From Dyadobacter linearis (GTDB taxonomy: Bacteria; Bacteroidota; Bacteroidia; Cytophagales; Spirosomataceae): DNA of 64,000 nt. The stretch lies in contig NZ_CAJRAU010000008.1 in NCBI RefSeq assembly GCF_907165045.1, forward strand, positions 1-64,000, in the 5' to 3' direction. The notes under the pieces were generated by a model. It saw nothing but the letters and a program-made list of their open reading frames with translations. It did no database searches and was not told the origin of the DNA. The translations under genes were made by a program, and so were the position numbers. Below are positions 18,058 to 25,729 of this stretch, one piece after another (position 1 is the first letter of the stretch; every line of letters begins with the position of its first letter).

Positions 18058-19308
18058 CTATTTAGCGACTCGTCTGTTAAAAGGATGCTTGTGCTGGCCG
18101 ATAAGCTGGGAACTATAAATACCCCGGTGACCGGAGCAGAGATAAGCGAGAATACACGCAATAGCCACATACCCCCCGCATTCGCTGCCGAACAGTTCGA
18201 TAGCCAATACAATACATGCGAGGGGCGTATTGGCAGCTCCGGCGAAAACGGCGACGAAGCCCATTCCGGCGAGCAGGCCAACCGGTAGCGGGAGGAACCA
18301 GGAGAGTGCATTGCCCAGGGTAGCGCCGATAAAAAATAAGGGGGTTACTTCTCCGCCTTTGAATGCGGCACCGAGTGTTACTGCCGTGAAAAGGATTTTT
18401 AGTAAAAAATCATAAGGAGGCAGCTGGTACTCAAAAGATTCGAGGATAACCGGAATACCCAGGCCAATGTACCTGGTGGTACCGGAAGCAAAAACTGCAA
18501 CCGCAACCAGCGCGCCGCCCAACAATGGCCGCAGTGGAGGAAAAGGAATACGTTTGAACAAGCTTCCGGCATAATGGGTCAGCTGGGTGAAAAGCATTGA
18601 TCCCCCGCCAAATGCAATACCGGCAATGCCGGCATACAGCATATTCAGCGCGGAAAGATCAGGAACTGCTGGGATGTGGTAATGCGTGTGACCAACCTGC
18701 CAGGTTTGGGTAGTGAGGTCTGCAACAATTGCCGCAGTGAATGCGGGCATAAGTGCGTCGTACCGGATGCGGCCGATCAGGAAAACTTCAAGTGCGAATA
18801 TCCCGCCTGCCAGCGGTGTGCCGAATACAGAGCCGAAACCCGCGGCGATACCTGCGATCAGTACGAGCCTGCGGTCGCGTGGGCGCAAGCTCAGGAGTCG
18901 GGTTAGCTGGTCGGCCAGGGAGCCGCCCATTTGCAACGCGGTGCCTTCCCTGCCCGCAGATCCTCCGAACAAATGGGTGGCAACGGTACCGATCAGTACG
19001 AAAGGCGCCATTTTTAGTGAAATAATTTTGGAAGGGCGGTTGATGTTTTCGAGTAGCAGGTTGTTGCCGGCCTCCACTTCTTTCCCGAAGTAATGGTACA
19101 TGCAACCGATCAGAAAACCAGCCAGCGGAAGAAATGCGATGATCCACCGGTGGGTTTCGCGGTACTGCGTGGCCCAGTCGAGGGAAACTAAAAAGAATGC
19201 AGACGCAGATCCGGCAAGAATGCCGATAATGCCAGACAGGATAAGCCACTTAACTATAAAAACCGATTTCTTGAGAAGACGAAACCGGGATGCTGACATG
19301 CTATTCAT
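18058..19308 (-). CDS. ClC-family chloride channel/antiporter
   Basis: A 416-residue inner-membrane protein with about ten hydrophobic segments. ClC marks include GSAGREGTALQMGGSLADQL (selectivity-filter GxEGP-type loop, here GREGT), FGTPLAGGIFALEVF and FKGGEVTPLFFIGATLG. The frame can start at ATG 19353, but that codon lies inside the hairpin of the terminator for the upstream DinB-like gene, so I prefer ATG 19308 (MNSMSAS). There are no C-terminal CBS domains, as in most bacterial short forms. It probably exchanges chloride (or fluoride) for protons; the ion cannot be fixed from sequence alone. Confidence 0.88.
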   Translation of the reverse strand: MNSMSASRFRLLKKSVFIVKWLILSGIIGILAGSASAFFLVSLDWATQYRETHRWIIAFLPLAGFLIGCMYHYFGKEVEAGNNLLLENINRPSKIISLKMAPFVLIGTVATHLFGGSAGREGTALQMGGSLADQLTRLLSLRPRDRRLVLIAGIAAGFGSVFGTPLAGGIFALEVFLIGRIRYDALMPAFTAAIVADLTTQTWQVGHTHYHIPAVPDLSALNMLYAGIAGIAFGGGSMLFTQLTHYAGSLFKRIPFPPLRPLLGGALVAVAVFASGTTRYIGLGIPVILESFEYQLPPYDFLLKILFTAVTLGAAFKGGEVTPLFFIGATLGNALSWFLPLPVGLLAGMGFVAVFAGAANTPLACIVLAIELFGSECGGYVAIACILAYLCSGHRGIYSSQLIGQHKHPFNRRVAK

Positions 19309-19333
19309 GCGTAGTTGGTCGGCAAAATAGCCC

Positions 19334-19367
19334 AAAAAAGAAGTAGCAGCCATTGCGTGGCTGCTAC
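19334..19367 (-). terminator. Rho-independent terminator of the DinB-like gene
   Basis: On the minus strand, GTAGCAGCCA pairs perfectly with TGGCTGCTAC around a 5-base loop, followed by TTCTTTTTT. It begins 16 bases after the DinB-like stop. It overlaps the most upstream possible start of the ClC gene, which argues for a later ClC start. Confidence 0.8.
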
Positions 19368-19383
19368 CTGAAATAAAGGAATA

Positions 19384-19923
19384 TTAAAGTAACTTCTCTT
19401 TCGGAGGTGTAGCGCCTGCCATACGGATGTATACAGTTGTCTGACCTCTGTGGTGAGTTTGATGTTCAAAATTTTTGATCAGCGCCATTCCTTTTGTCAT
19501 ATTGAAACGACCAAAAAGTTTCACGGATTCAGCCATTTGCGCGGGTGTCATTTTTTTGATCCCGTTAATTACAAAATCATATCCTTCCACCACGATTTTC
19601 GTAATGTTCGCCTTCGACTTGTCTGTCGTCGATTTTTCCAGTTCTCCCATTCCGTACGGGCTTTTTACGCCAGTCGCAGCTGAGGCGAATCCGTAATTTG
19701 CGTCGGTAATGTGCAGCATTTGTTCGGCGAATGAGCGCATTTCCGGTGTAGGCTTCAAAGCGTAACCGGTCTCAGGCATTGCGTCGAGGTATTCCTGGGT
19801 ATAGGCTTTCGCCCTTTCCCATTCTTTAACCATCTCATCTGCCGACGATTGAGCGTTGGCAAACTGGATCATAGTAATCGCAATAAACAATGTCGATAAT
19901 AGTCTAAGTTTTGTCATTTTCAT
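19384..19923 (-). CDS. Exported DinB-superfamily protein
   Basis: A 179-residue protein with a signal peptide (1-24, ending FANAQ) and a four-helix DinB/YfiT-like fold. The three metal-binding histidines expected in this fold are visible: one in QMLHITDANYG and two in NFEHQTHHRGQTTVYIR. DinB-fold proteins are mostly cytoplasmic thiol- or metal-dependent enzymes, so the signal peptide is unusual but is seen in Bacteroidota. It has its own terminator and is a single-gene unit. Activity unknown. Confidence 0.85.
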   Translation of the reverse strand: MKMTKLRLLSTLFIAITMIQFANAQSSADEMVKEWERAKAYTQEYLDAMPETGYALKPTPEMRSFAEQMLHITDANYGFASAATGVKSPYGMGELEKSTTDKSKANITKIVVEGYDFVINGIKKMTPAQMAESVKLFGRFNMTKGMALIKNFEHQTHHRGQTTVYIRMAGATPPKEKLL

Positions 19924-20044
19924 TCATGTTTAGTGATTTACAAAACTAACTAATCTAATCAGGCCGCGCTAATCATCTGATTAAGAAAGCGCATTGACAC
20001 CTAATTCTCTATTTGTTTCGTACAAAACAAAGGTTAAACCGGTA

Positions 20045-20440
20045 TTAACGGGATGCCGCATTTCCATACCTTCCCCAGGCGACAAATGCGGCAAGCACGC
20101 CAAAAATGATATTGAACAACGCCGGTTCACCCCTGGAAATGTGAAAAACCATCGCGCTCAGCATAAGTATTACAATCCCCGCGGCCGCAGCAAATGTCAG
20201 ACGAGGCCGGATATTCACCAAAGTGGGAAGCACGATCCCAATTCCTGCAACGAAGTCGATAATACCGGTAAATTTTACAAATGCGGCCGGCAATTCCCCT
20301 GTCCATGGCCACATTGCGGAAAGTAGTTCCGGCGACTGGAACAATTTCATGTAAGAAGCCCAGATGAGCGTTAATGAAAGTGCTAGCTGGGTAACGAGCA
20401 ACAATATATGCAGCGTTTTTGAAGGTTTTCTGATCAACAT
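20045..20440 (-). CDS. DoxX-like membrane protein
   Basis: A 131-residue inner-membrane protein with four hydrophobic segments (about 11-30, 51-70, 80-98, 105-122). LIWASYMKLFQSPELLSAMWPW and FVKFTGIIDFVAGIGIVLP match DoxX-like proteins. It is divergent from an HxlR regulator, with 127 bases between starts; this pairing is common for HxlR regulators that control a redox- or aldehyde-related gene. Role unknown. Confidence 0.85.
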   Translation of the reverse strand: MLIRKPSKTLHILLLVTQLALSLTLIWASYMKLFQSPELLSAMWPWTGELPAAFVKFTGIIDFVAGIGIVLPTLVNIRPRLTFAAAAGIVILMLSAMVFHISRGEPALFNIIFGVLAAFVAWGRYGNAASR

Positions 20441-20497
20441 TGGGATAGTCTTTTTTGTGAGTAAGCAAAAGTATTTACATTCACTTCCCGTTCGTCA

Positions 20498-20539
20498 GTA
20501 CTTTCCCGATGGGATAATACTATCAGTTCGGGTAGTAAC
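20498..20539. promoter_or_regulatory. Candidate HxlR operator between divergent genes
   Basis: An imperfect inverted repeat, GTACTTTCCCGAT (20498-20510) against TTCGGGTAGTAAC (20527-20539), lies in the shared control region of doxX-like and hxlR-like genes. The CCCGA/TCGGG core is perfect and centred about 50 bases before the HxlR start. A regulator with a winged helix dimer would bind such a site. Assigned by position and symmetry only. Confidence 0.35.
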
Positions 20540-20567
20540 GCATTACGCAATCATTAAAGAATCACAA

Positions 20568-20906
20568 ATGCTAACCGAAAATGGCTGCCCGAAGACTGCA
20601 TTATCCATACGCGATGCACTCGAAGCCCTGGAAGGGCGGTGGAAACTGTTGATATTATTTGCACTCTCTTCCGGTCCGAGGCGGTTCAGGCAACTTTCTG
20701 TCGAAGTAGCAGGTATTACGGACAAAGTTTTGTCAAAAGAATTGAAAGCAATGGAAATGAACCAGCTGATCAGGCGGCAGGTTTTCGACACGTTCCCCCC
20801 AACAGTTGAATATTCCATCACCGAGCACGGCGCATCATTAGACAAAGTCCTGGAAGAGCTCCATTACTGGGGCCTCGCGCACCGGGTCAAGATCATCGGG
20901 AAGTAA
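20568..20906 (+). CDS. HxlR-family transcriptional regulator
   Basis: A 112-residue winged-helix regulator. EALEGRWKLLILFALSSGPRRF, GITDKVLSKELKAMEMNQLIRR and PPTVEYSITEHGASL are the standard HxlR blocks. The open frame runs upstream to 20364 through the divergent promoter; ATG 20568 gives the usual family length with the conserved Cys near the N-terminus (NGCP), which in several members senses electrophiles or oxidants. Probably controls the divergent DoxX-like gene. Confidence 0.9.
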   Translation: MLTENGCPKTALSIRDALEALEGRWKLLILFALSSGPRRFRQLSVEVAGITDKVLSKELKAMEMNQLIRRQVFDTFPPTVEYSITEHGASLDKVLEELHYWGLAHRVKIIGK

Positions 20907-21100
20907 GTGTTATCGCCGAAAATGACAATCCTTGAAGTCATCCGACAAAATTAGTGACTCAGACGGTAGCGTTGCATAGCAAGAATTTGCTATTGTGCCT
21001 TCGCGCCGTGTCGTTTTCTTTTGCACTACATATTACTCAACGTTATTCATTTTATCCATCACTAAAACCCGAAACGCACGACGATTATGCATTGCGTGGC

Positions 21101-21142
21101 GCGGCCAGCGTGGCCCGGCCAACGTGGCCCGGCCAGCGTGGT
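21101..21142. repeat. Three-copy 14-bp GC-rich tandem repeat
   Basis: Units GCGGCCAGCGTGGC, CCGGCCAACGTGGC and CCGGCCAGCGTGGT run head to tail 56 bases before the propeller lipoprotein start. It is GC-rich in an otherwise AT-rich leader. In the 290-base gap 20907-21197 I see no gene. Confidence 0.85.
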
Positions 21143-21197
21143 CAGCACGTTCCGGTTTTCAGTTCAGTCCTTAATCAAATACTCAATTTTCCAGAAA

Positions 21198-22184
21198 ATG
21201 AAAAAATTAGTACTACTAGTTAATGTTATCATCGCGTCGATGTTCATTCAGGCCTGCACCGACCATGTGGAGCCAGTCGCGGAACCGGAAACTTTTACTT
21301 CACAACCCTTTGTAAGCGAACTCAAATACCCGATTGGACTAACAGTCGACGATCATTCAAATGTATGGGTTACCGAGGCTGGGACAGGCAATAACGGCAC
21401 GGATGGAACTGTATCCATGATTACCTCTGCAGGCGTTAAAACCACATTCGTAACCGGACTCCAGTCACTGATGCGTGAAGGTTCGATTGAAGGTATTGGT
21501 CACCTTATTTATAAAGACGGGACGCTCTATTTCCTGCACGGTTCAAATGGTATGCTTTATACAGCCGATGTATCTTCTTTCAAATCAGGTGATCCGGCCG
21601 TGAAGCTTGCCGATATTCCTTCTCAGGATCTTGCAACTTTTGTAAAAGGCGAGAATCTGACGAACCCGATTAATTCGAATACATACGATCTCACATTCGG
21701 GCCCGACGGTCACCTGTACTTTGTTGACTCCGGAAGTAATGCGGTTATTAAAAGGGATAAAAACAATGGTAAGCTGTCAGTATTTGCAAAACTTCCTAAC
21801 GTCGCGCCTGGCGTTGAGGCAGTACCGACGGGTATCGTTTACGACGGTAGTAAGCTATTTATCAGTACATTAACCGGCTTCCCTTTTGCACCGGGCAGCG
21901 CCAGTATTTTACAAGTAGATGACAAGGGGGCTGTGGATGTGTACCAATCCGGTTTCACAACGCTGACCGGCATTACACTTTCAGCTAACAATAAACCTAT
22001 TGTAATCCAGCACGGGGAATTCGGAGCAAAGGGATTTGCAAAAGGATCAGGGCTGGTACTGGACGGAGAAGGAAATACGCTTTTTGGCAACATTACGCGC
22101 CCGACCGACATTATGCGGGCTGGCGATAAAATGTACTATCTGCTAAGCTACGAGGACGGAACAATCGTTAAACTCAGCTATTAA
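21198..22184 (+). CDS. ScyD/ScyE-like beta-propeller lipoprotein
   Basis: A 328-residue lipoprotein. Start set to ATG 21198 (MKKLVLLVNVIIASMF then lipobox IQAC). The mature part is an NHL/SMP-30-like six-bladed propeller: repeated GLTVDDHSNVWVTEAG, YDLTFGPDGHLYFVDSGSNAV and TGIVYDGSKLFISTLTG blades typical of ScyD/ScyE-family proteins. The cytochrome c gene starts at a GTG one base after its stop, so the two are translated together. A periplasmic redox or sensing function shared with the cytochrome is likely; ligand unknown. Confidence 0.82.
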   Translation: MKKLVLLVNVIIASMFIQACTDHVEPVAEPETFTSQPFVSELKYPIGLTVDDHSNVWVTEAGTGNNGTDGTVSMITSAGVKTTFVTGLQSLMREGSIEGIGHLIYKDGTLYFLHGSNGMLYTADVSSFKSGDPAVKLADIPSQDLATFVKGENLTNPINSNTYDLTFGPDGHLYFVDSGSNAVIKRDKNNGKLSVFAKLPNVAPGVEAVPTGIVYDGSKLFISTLTGFPFAPGSASILQVDDKGAVDVYQSGFTTLTGITLSANNKPIVIQHGEFGAKGFAKGSGLVLDGEGNTLFGNITRPTDIMRAGDKMYYLLSYEDGTIVKLSY

Positions 22185-22185
22185 G

Positions 22186-23163
22186 GTGAAAGTGCTTAAA
22201 ATCATTGGCAAAATAGTTGCCGGCCTTGTTGTAATAATTGCAATAGGACTCATCTATGTGAGCGCGGGCCTTCCTGATACCGGTCCTCCGCCGAAACTGA
22301 AAATTGAGCTGACACCAGCACGCGTCGAGCGCGGGAAATATCTCGCCAATCATGTGACAGTTTGTATGGACTGTCACAGCACACGCGACTGGTCGCAATA
22401 TGCGGGACCGCTTAAAGGCGGACTGGGTGGCGGCGGCGAGGCATTTACGCAGGAAATGGGCTTTCCAGGCAAATTCTACGCGCCTAATATTACACCATAC
22501 GCACTGGCTGGTTGGACGGATGGCGAGATTTTTCGCGCCGTCACAACCGGTGTGAATAAAAGCGGAAAACCACTTTTTCCGGTCATGGCTTACCACCGTT
22601 TTGGGCAGCTGGATAAGGAAGATATTTATTCAGTGATCGCCTACATTCGCGGATTAGCACCGATGGAGACTCATATTCCGGAGTCTGAGCCTGACTTTCC
22701 TGTCAATATCCTTATCAATACAATGCCCCGGGAAGCTGCTTTTACCACCCTGCCTGCTGAGACTGATCAGGTGGCTTATGGTAAATATCTGATCACTGCT
22801 ACCGGCTGTGTGGATTGCCATAGCAAGACTGAAAAGGGTAATGTGGTGGCTGGAACTGAGTTTGGCGGAGGAATGGAATTCAAAAGTCCGAACGGAGTGG
22901 TGCGCTCGCCTAACATCACGATGCACAAGGAAACCGGCATTGGTAACTGGACGGAAGAAGCATTCGTAGCGCGGTTCAAAGCGTATACAGACAGCGGTTA
23001 CGTTTCACCCAAACTCAAACCCGGTGAGTTGAATACCCCAATGCCGTGGACCATGTACGCAGGCATGAAGGAAAAAGACCTCACTGCAATCTTTGCCTAT
23101 CTGAGCACGGTAAAACCAATTGAGAACCAAATAGTAAGGTTCGAGAAAAACCAGGTTCAGTGA
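22186..23163 (+). CDS. Diheme cytochrome c, membrane-anchored
   Basis: A 325-residue protein with an N-terminal membrane anchor (residues 7-27) and two c-type haem sites: CMDCH at 60-64 and CVDCH at 208-212. Each is followed by a cytochrome c domain with likely Met axial ligands (PVMAYHRF and PMPWTMYAGM). The start is GTG 22186, with no ATG nearby that keeps the anchor. It overlaps functionally with the propeller gene (one-base gap). It is probably an electron carrier or small dehydrogenase subunit facing the periplasm, as in alcohol/aldehyde dehydrogenase cytochrome subunits. Confidence 0.9.
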   Translation: MKVLKIIGKIVAGLVVIIAIGLIYVSAGLPDTGPPPKLKIELTPARVERGKYLANHVTVCMDCHSTRDWSQYAGPLKGGLGGGGEAFTQEMGFPGKFYAPNITPYALAGWTDGEIFRAVTTGVNKSGKPLFPVMAYHRFGQLDKEDIYSVIAYIRGLAPMETHIPESEPDFPVNILINTMPREAAFTTLPAETDQVAYGKYLITATGCVDCHSKTEKGNVVAGTEFGGGMEFKSPNGVVRSPNITMHKETGIGNWTEEAFVARFKAYTDSGYVSPKLKPGELNTPMPWTMYAGMKEKDLTAIFAYLSTVKPIENQIVRFEKNQVQ

Positions 23164-23312
23164 TGAAATGCTCAAATGCGTTTTTAATACTGAGGCATAG
23201 AAGCGCGCTGCGGGATTAAAAGACCAGGCCAATTGCCGAACTTTCCAGCATCTCCGCTGGATTTCAGTAAAGCGAAAGATATTGTAGCTGGCGTAAAGAT
23301 TTTCTTCGGCAT

Positions 23313-24023
23313 TCATAAAGCCCAATCTACAACGCCCTTTGCGAATCCTTGCCAGATGCCAGAGCCGGGAACCCAGGGAAATGCATAATGGAAAATACAG
23401 CAGATCAGCAATGAAACCAGGTAAGGATAATAGTTCTTTCCTTTCGCGTATTCATATATCAACAAGCCAACAAAAAGCACATCGCACAAGGCAAAGGCCA
23501 CCATCACAGCGGTGTTGAAATCAGTGAAGCCCAGATTAATGCGCCCAACACCCGGGCCAAGCAATGCAACGGCCGAGGCGATCATATAGCGCATGTGACT
23601 GGCAGGTTGCTTCTTGTAAACAATGGCCAATACATATAGGCTGGCAAAGGGTATCAATGCGGAAGTTGGAAGGTATAAAAATGCCAGGTTCTGCATTTCG
23701 GACATGTGGGAAGCGTTTTTCAGGTATTGTGTCTTCATTACCGCCAGCAGCGATAAGATAATGATGGGGACAAGGACGTAGGAAAATTTACCAACGAGTC
23801 GGTGCAGAGCAATCCTCTTTTGATATATAAGTATGGGTTGCACGATCAGCATCGCAAACCAGAGCATCAACAATATCGTATGGATATGATGCACATAAGT
23901 GAGCCCGGTAAATGAAGGGAACTGACTGAAATAACTTTTGTAGAAGCCGGTCACCACAATGGCAAGGGTAGCCACAAAGAAATAGCTGACGTTTTTGTAG
24001 GAACGTTCCATGGCATGAAGCAT
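23313..24023 (-). CDS. Polytopic membrane protein of unknown function
   Basis: A 236-residue protein with about seven hydrophobic segments. YVHHIHTILLMLWFAMLIVQP and KRIALHRLVGKFSYVLVP carry conserved-looking histidines within helices, which may bind haem or quinone, as in DUF2306-like or cytochrome b561-like proteins; I cannot assign a family securely. Two starts are possible (24023 or 24011). It follows the AraC-type gene by 60 bases on the same strand and may be its target. Confidence 0.65.
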   Translation of the reverse strand: MLHAMERSYKNVSYFFVATLAIVVTGFYKSYFSQFPSFTGLTYVHHIHTILLMLWFAMLIVQPILIYQKRIALHRLVGKFSYVLVPIIILSLLAVMKTQYLKNASHMSEMQNLAFLYLPTSALIPFASLYVLAIVYKKQPASHMRYMIASAVALLGPGVGRINLGFTDFNTAVMVAFALCDVLFVGLLIYEYAKGKNYYPYLVSLLICCIFHYAFPWVPGSGIWQGFAKGVVDWAL

Positions 24024-24083
24024 TAAGAGTAGAATAAGCGCTGCCGGAATGGCTGCACACTGAAAATGTTACTGCAAATGATT

Positions 24084-24926
24084 TTACACTCCCCTGAACC
24101 CGGTCGCGATGTTGAGCCTTCTTTCGGGGTTCTGGGTGCTCTGCTCAATGAGCGTATTGGGGGCAGTTCCTGCGAATTGTTTAAAATCCTTCACCAAATG
24201 CTGGTAGTCGGAATACCCCGTATGCAAAGCGACAGTAAGCCAATCCAAACCAGGATTAAATTCTTTCATTTCATAGGCCTGGTAAAACCGGCAGATTCGT
24301 GCAAAATATTTCGGGGTAATTCCGATTTGTCTTACGAACCTGTTTTCAAACTGCCGGATACTCAGGCATGCGTGATCAGCCATGATGGCTAAGTCAAATC
24401 GCTGCGGAGAAGTCAGAATGAGCCTGCCGATTTTATCGAACGGCTGAGATTTTTGTTTGGACCTGAGGATCTGTTTCAAGAAGAATGCATCCAAAATCTC
24501 AGGGATCGTGGCATAATCGGGCGCATTGGCAAGGCGGTCGTCGACCTCATCAATGTCCTTGCCAAAAATGGTGGTTGCATCCACGCCCTGGTGGACAAGC
24601 TCGTTCATAGGAATACCCGACAACTGAAACAACGCCCCGGGCTGGAACCGGACATGCACGAACATGAATTCATGTGTGAGATGGAAGTTCTGCCTGTAAT
24701 CCGGCTGTCCAAATACATATGTTTTAGGGCGTTTTTCGAAAAGCTTCAATTCCGGACATTCGGCATAAAGATTGCCAACGATCTGAAACGTCATCCCTTC
24801 TTCCGGATTGGTTGGATATGCTTTTACCGGAGCTGGGGCATCTCTGTCAAAAATCATATGCAATAACAAGTACTCCTTCACATGGCTGCTGACAGAAGCT
24901 GCGGGGGCAATGCGTTTGCAGATCAT
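24084..24926 (-). CDS. AraC-family transcriptional regulator
   Basis: A 280-residue regulator. The N-terminal half (YVFGQPDYRQNFHL, GALFQLSGIPMNELVHQGVDA) matches the DUF6597-type sensor domain found in many Bacteroidota AraC proteins. The C-terminal ~100 residues form two helix-turn-helix units (MADHACLSIRQFENRFVRQIG and TVALHTGYSDYQHLVKDFKQFAG). It probably controls the downstream membrane protein gene; inducer unknown. Confidence 0.9.
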   Translation of the reverse strand: MICKRIAPAASVSSHVKEYLLLHMIFDRDAPAPVKAYPTNPEEGMTFQIVGNLYAECPELKLFEKRPKTYVFGQPDYRQNFHLTHEFMFVHVRFQPGALFQLSGIPMNELVHQGVDATTIFGKDIDEVDDRLANAPDYATIPEILDAFFLKQILRSKQKSQPFDKIGRLILTSPQRFDLAIMADHACLSIRQFENRFVRQIGITPKYFARICRFYQAYEMKEFNPGLDWLTVALHTGYSDYQHLVKDFKQFAGTAPNTLIEQSTQNPERRLNIATGFRGV

Positions 24927-24935
24927 AACGACATG

Positions 24936-25127
24936 TTATTTTGCTGAAAGATAGCTATTTGTCATTTCATTTTGAATCCCGAATCCGCTTCCACCGTCTT
25001 CCAATTTTCTTTCCCAACTTCCTACTGGGCCTGGTTGTTGTTGCCTTGGTTGATTTAAAATATGTGAATCCCGCATAGAGGCTGCAATACCAATAATGGA
25101 GAGAATTATAAGCAGACTAGTGTTCAT
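24936..25127 (-). CDS. Possible small membrane or secreted peptide
   Basis: A 63-codon frame from ATG 25127 with a hydrophobic N-terminus (MNTSLLIILSIIGIAAS) and then a polar tail (QPRQQQPGPVGSWERKLEDG). It ends 9 bases before the AraC gene on the same strand. There is no family match I can make, and the 403-base gap 24927-25329 contains nothing else protein-like apart from the tRNA terminator. It could be a leader peptide or chance. Confidence 0.3.
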   Translation of the reverse strand: MNTSLLIILSIIGIAASMRDSHILNQPRQQQPGPVGSWERKLEDGGSGFGIQNEMTNSYLSAK

Positions 25128-25282
25128 AATGTACCTTGTTAAAGTGAATAACTGTACAAAAATGAGCAGGGGGAAAGAGGTTTTGGTGGTAAAAAAACGC
25201 AATCGTGGGTTTCCACAAAACAAAAAGTATGTTCTGTCTCAATGCTCCTGTCAGAATAGTTGAACAGAAACAGGCCAGTTGT

Positions 25283-25319
25283 AAAAAAAGCCACTCACAA
25301 CTTTCGCTGTAAGTGGCTT
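25283..25319 (-). terminator. Terminator of the tRNA-Pro transcription unit
   Basis: Minus strand: AGCCACTTACA pairs with TGTGAGTGGCT (one G-T pair) around a short loop, followed by seven T residues. It begins 11 bases after the 3' end of tRNA-Pro. Confidence 0.85.
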
Positions 25320-25329
25320 CTAATCAATG

Positions 25330-25403
25330 TCGGGATGACAAGATTCGAACTTGCGACCCCTAGCACCCCATGCTAGTGCGCTACCGGGCTGCGCTACATC
25401 CCG
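25330..25403 (-). tRNA. tRNA-Pro (anticodon GGG)
   Basis: A 74-base tRNA without encoded CCA. Acceptor stem CGGGATG pairs with CATCCCG, discriminator base A; D stem GCGC/GCGC; anticodon stem CTAGC/GCTAG with loop ATGGGGT, so U33 is followed by anticodon GGG (plus-strand 25367-25369); T arm GCAAG-TTCGAAT-CTTGT. All stems pair fully. A GIY-YIG gene stops 3 bases upstream of the mature 5' end, so the two are probably one transcript. Confidence 0.97.
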
Positions 25404-25413
25404 AAATTATTGC
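25377..25413 (-). repeat. 37-bp direct repeat, copy 1 (tRNA-Pro(GGG) 5' half)
   Basis: This 37-base block spans the last codon and stop of the GIY-YIG gene, the 3-base gap and the first 27 bases of tRNA-Pro(GGG). It is identical, base for base, to 25693-25729, which is 316 bases away. Confidence 0.95.
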
Positions 25414-25652
25414 AGACCTAAGTCTTGCAAATGTCTTTTAATTCCTCTTTTCTTAATCTTACTCTCCAATTGCATGGCCGTTGAACGGTCCGAGCACTCA
25501 AAGGTATGTACTAATCTCCAAGGAACTCCTTTGCCGGTAAAATTGACACGGCCTTCATTATGCCTTCGCAGCCTGCTATCCAGATCCTGAGTCTGTCCTA
25601 CATAAAACTTATTGAGCGATTCGCTAAATAAAATATATACAACAAAACTCAT
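25407..25652 (-). CDS. GIY-YIG (URI-type) endonuclease-like protein
   Basis: An 81-residue single-domain GIY-YIG nuclease. Motifs: VVYIL (4-8) and YVGQT (17-21) form the GIY/YIG strands; the catalytic Arg is in LDSRLRRHNEG (Arg 27), and the metal-binding Glu in STAMQLESKIKKRG (Glu 63). The core looks complete, so it may be active. It sits exactly between a truncated tRNA-Pro(TGG) upstream and an intact tRNA-Pro(GGG) downstream. Its start lies 14 bases after the break in the truncated tRNA, and its stop codon is inside the 37-bp direct repeat. This suggests a small homing-like element tied to tRNA genes. Confidence 0.9.
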   Translation of the reverse strand: MSFVVYILFSESLNKFYVGQTQDLDSRLRRHNEGRVNFTGKGVPWRLVHTFECSDRSTAMQLESKIKKRGIKRHLQDLGLQ

Positions 25653-25666
25653 TTCAGATAGTGTGT

Positions 25667-25719
25667 TTGCGACTCTCCCGCTCCAAGCGGGATGCGCTAC
25701 CGGGCTGCGCTACATCCCG
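25667..25719 (-). pseudogene. Truncated tRNA-Pro (anticodon TGG)
   Basis: The 5' 53 bases of a tRNA-Pro: acceptor 5' strand CGGGATG, D arm identical to tRNA-Pro(GGG), and an intact anticodon arm TCCCG-CTTGGAG-CGGGA with anticodon TGG (plus-strand 25683-25685). Homology continues through GTCGCAA and stops just before the T loop; the expected TTCGAAT, T-stem 3' strand and acceptor 3' strand are missing. Sequence then runs straight into the GIY-YIG leader. It cannot fold into a complete tRNA. Confidence 0.85.
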
Positions 25720-25729
25720 AAATTATTGC
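25693..25729 (-). repeat. 37-bp direct repeat, copy 2 (truncated tRNA-Pro(TGG) 5' half)
   Basis: Identical to 25377-25413. It includes 10 bases 5' of the tRNA (GCAATAATTT) as well as the first 27 tRNA bases. The upstream 10 bases are not tRNA, so their identity means the repeat arose by duplication and not from tRNA similarity alone. Confidence 0.95.

Noticed and set aside
20364-20567. N-terminal extension of the HxlR regulator
   Set aside because: It would run through the divergent promoter and the DoxX-like start, and would make the protein 68 residues longer than the family.
25667-25719. A second intact tRNA-Pro
   Set aside because: T loop, T-stem 3' strand and acceptor 3' strand are absent; the sequence after GTCGCAA is the GIY-YIG leader.
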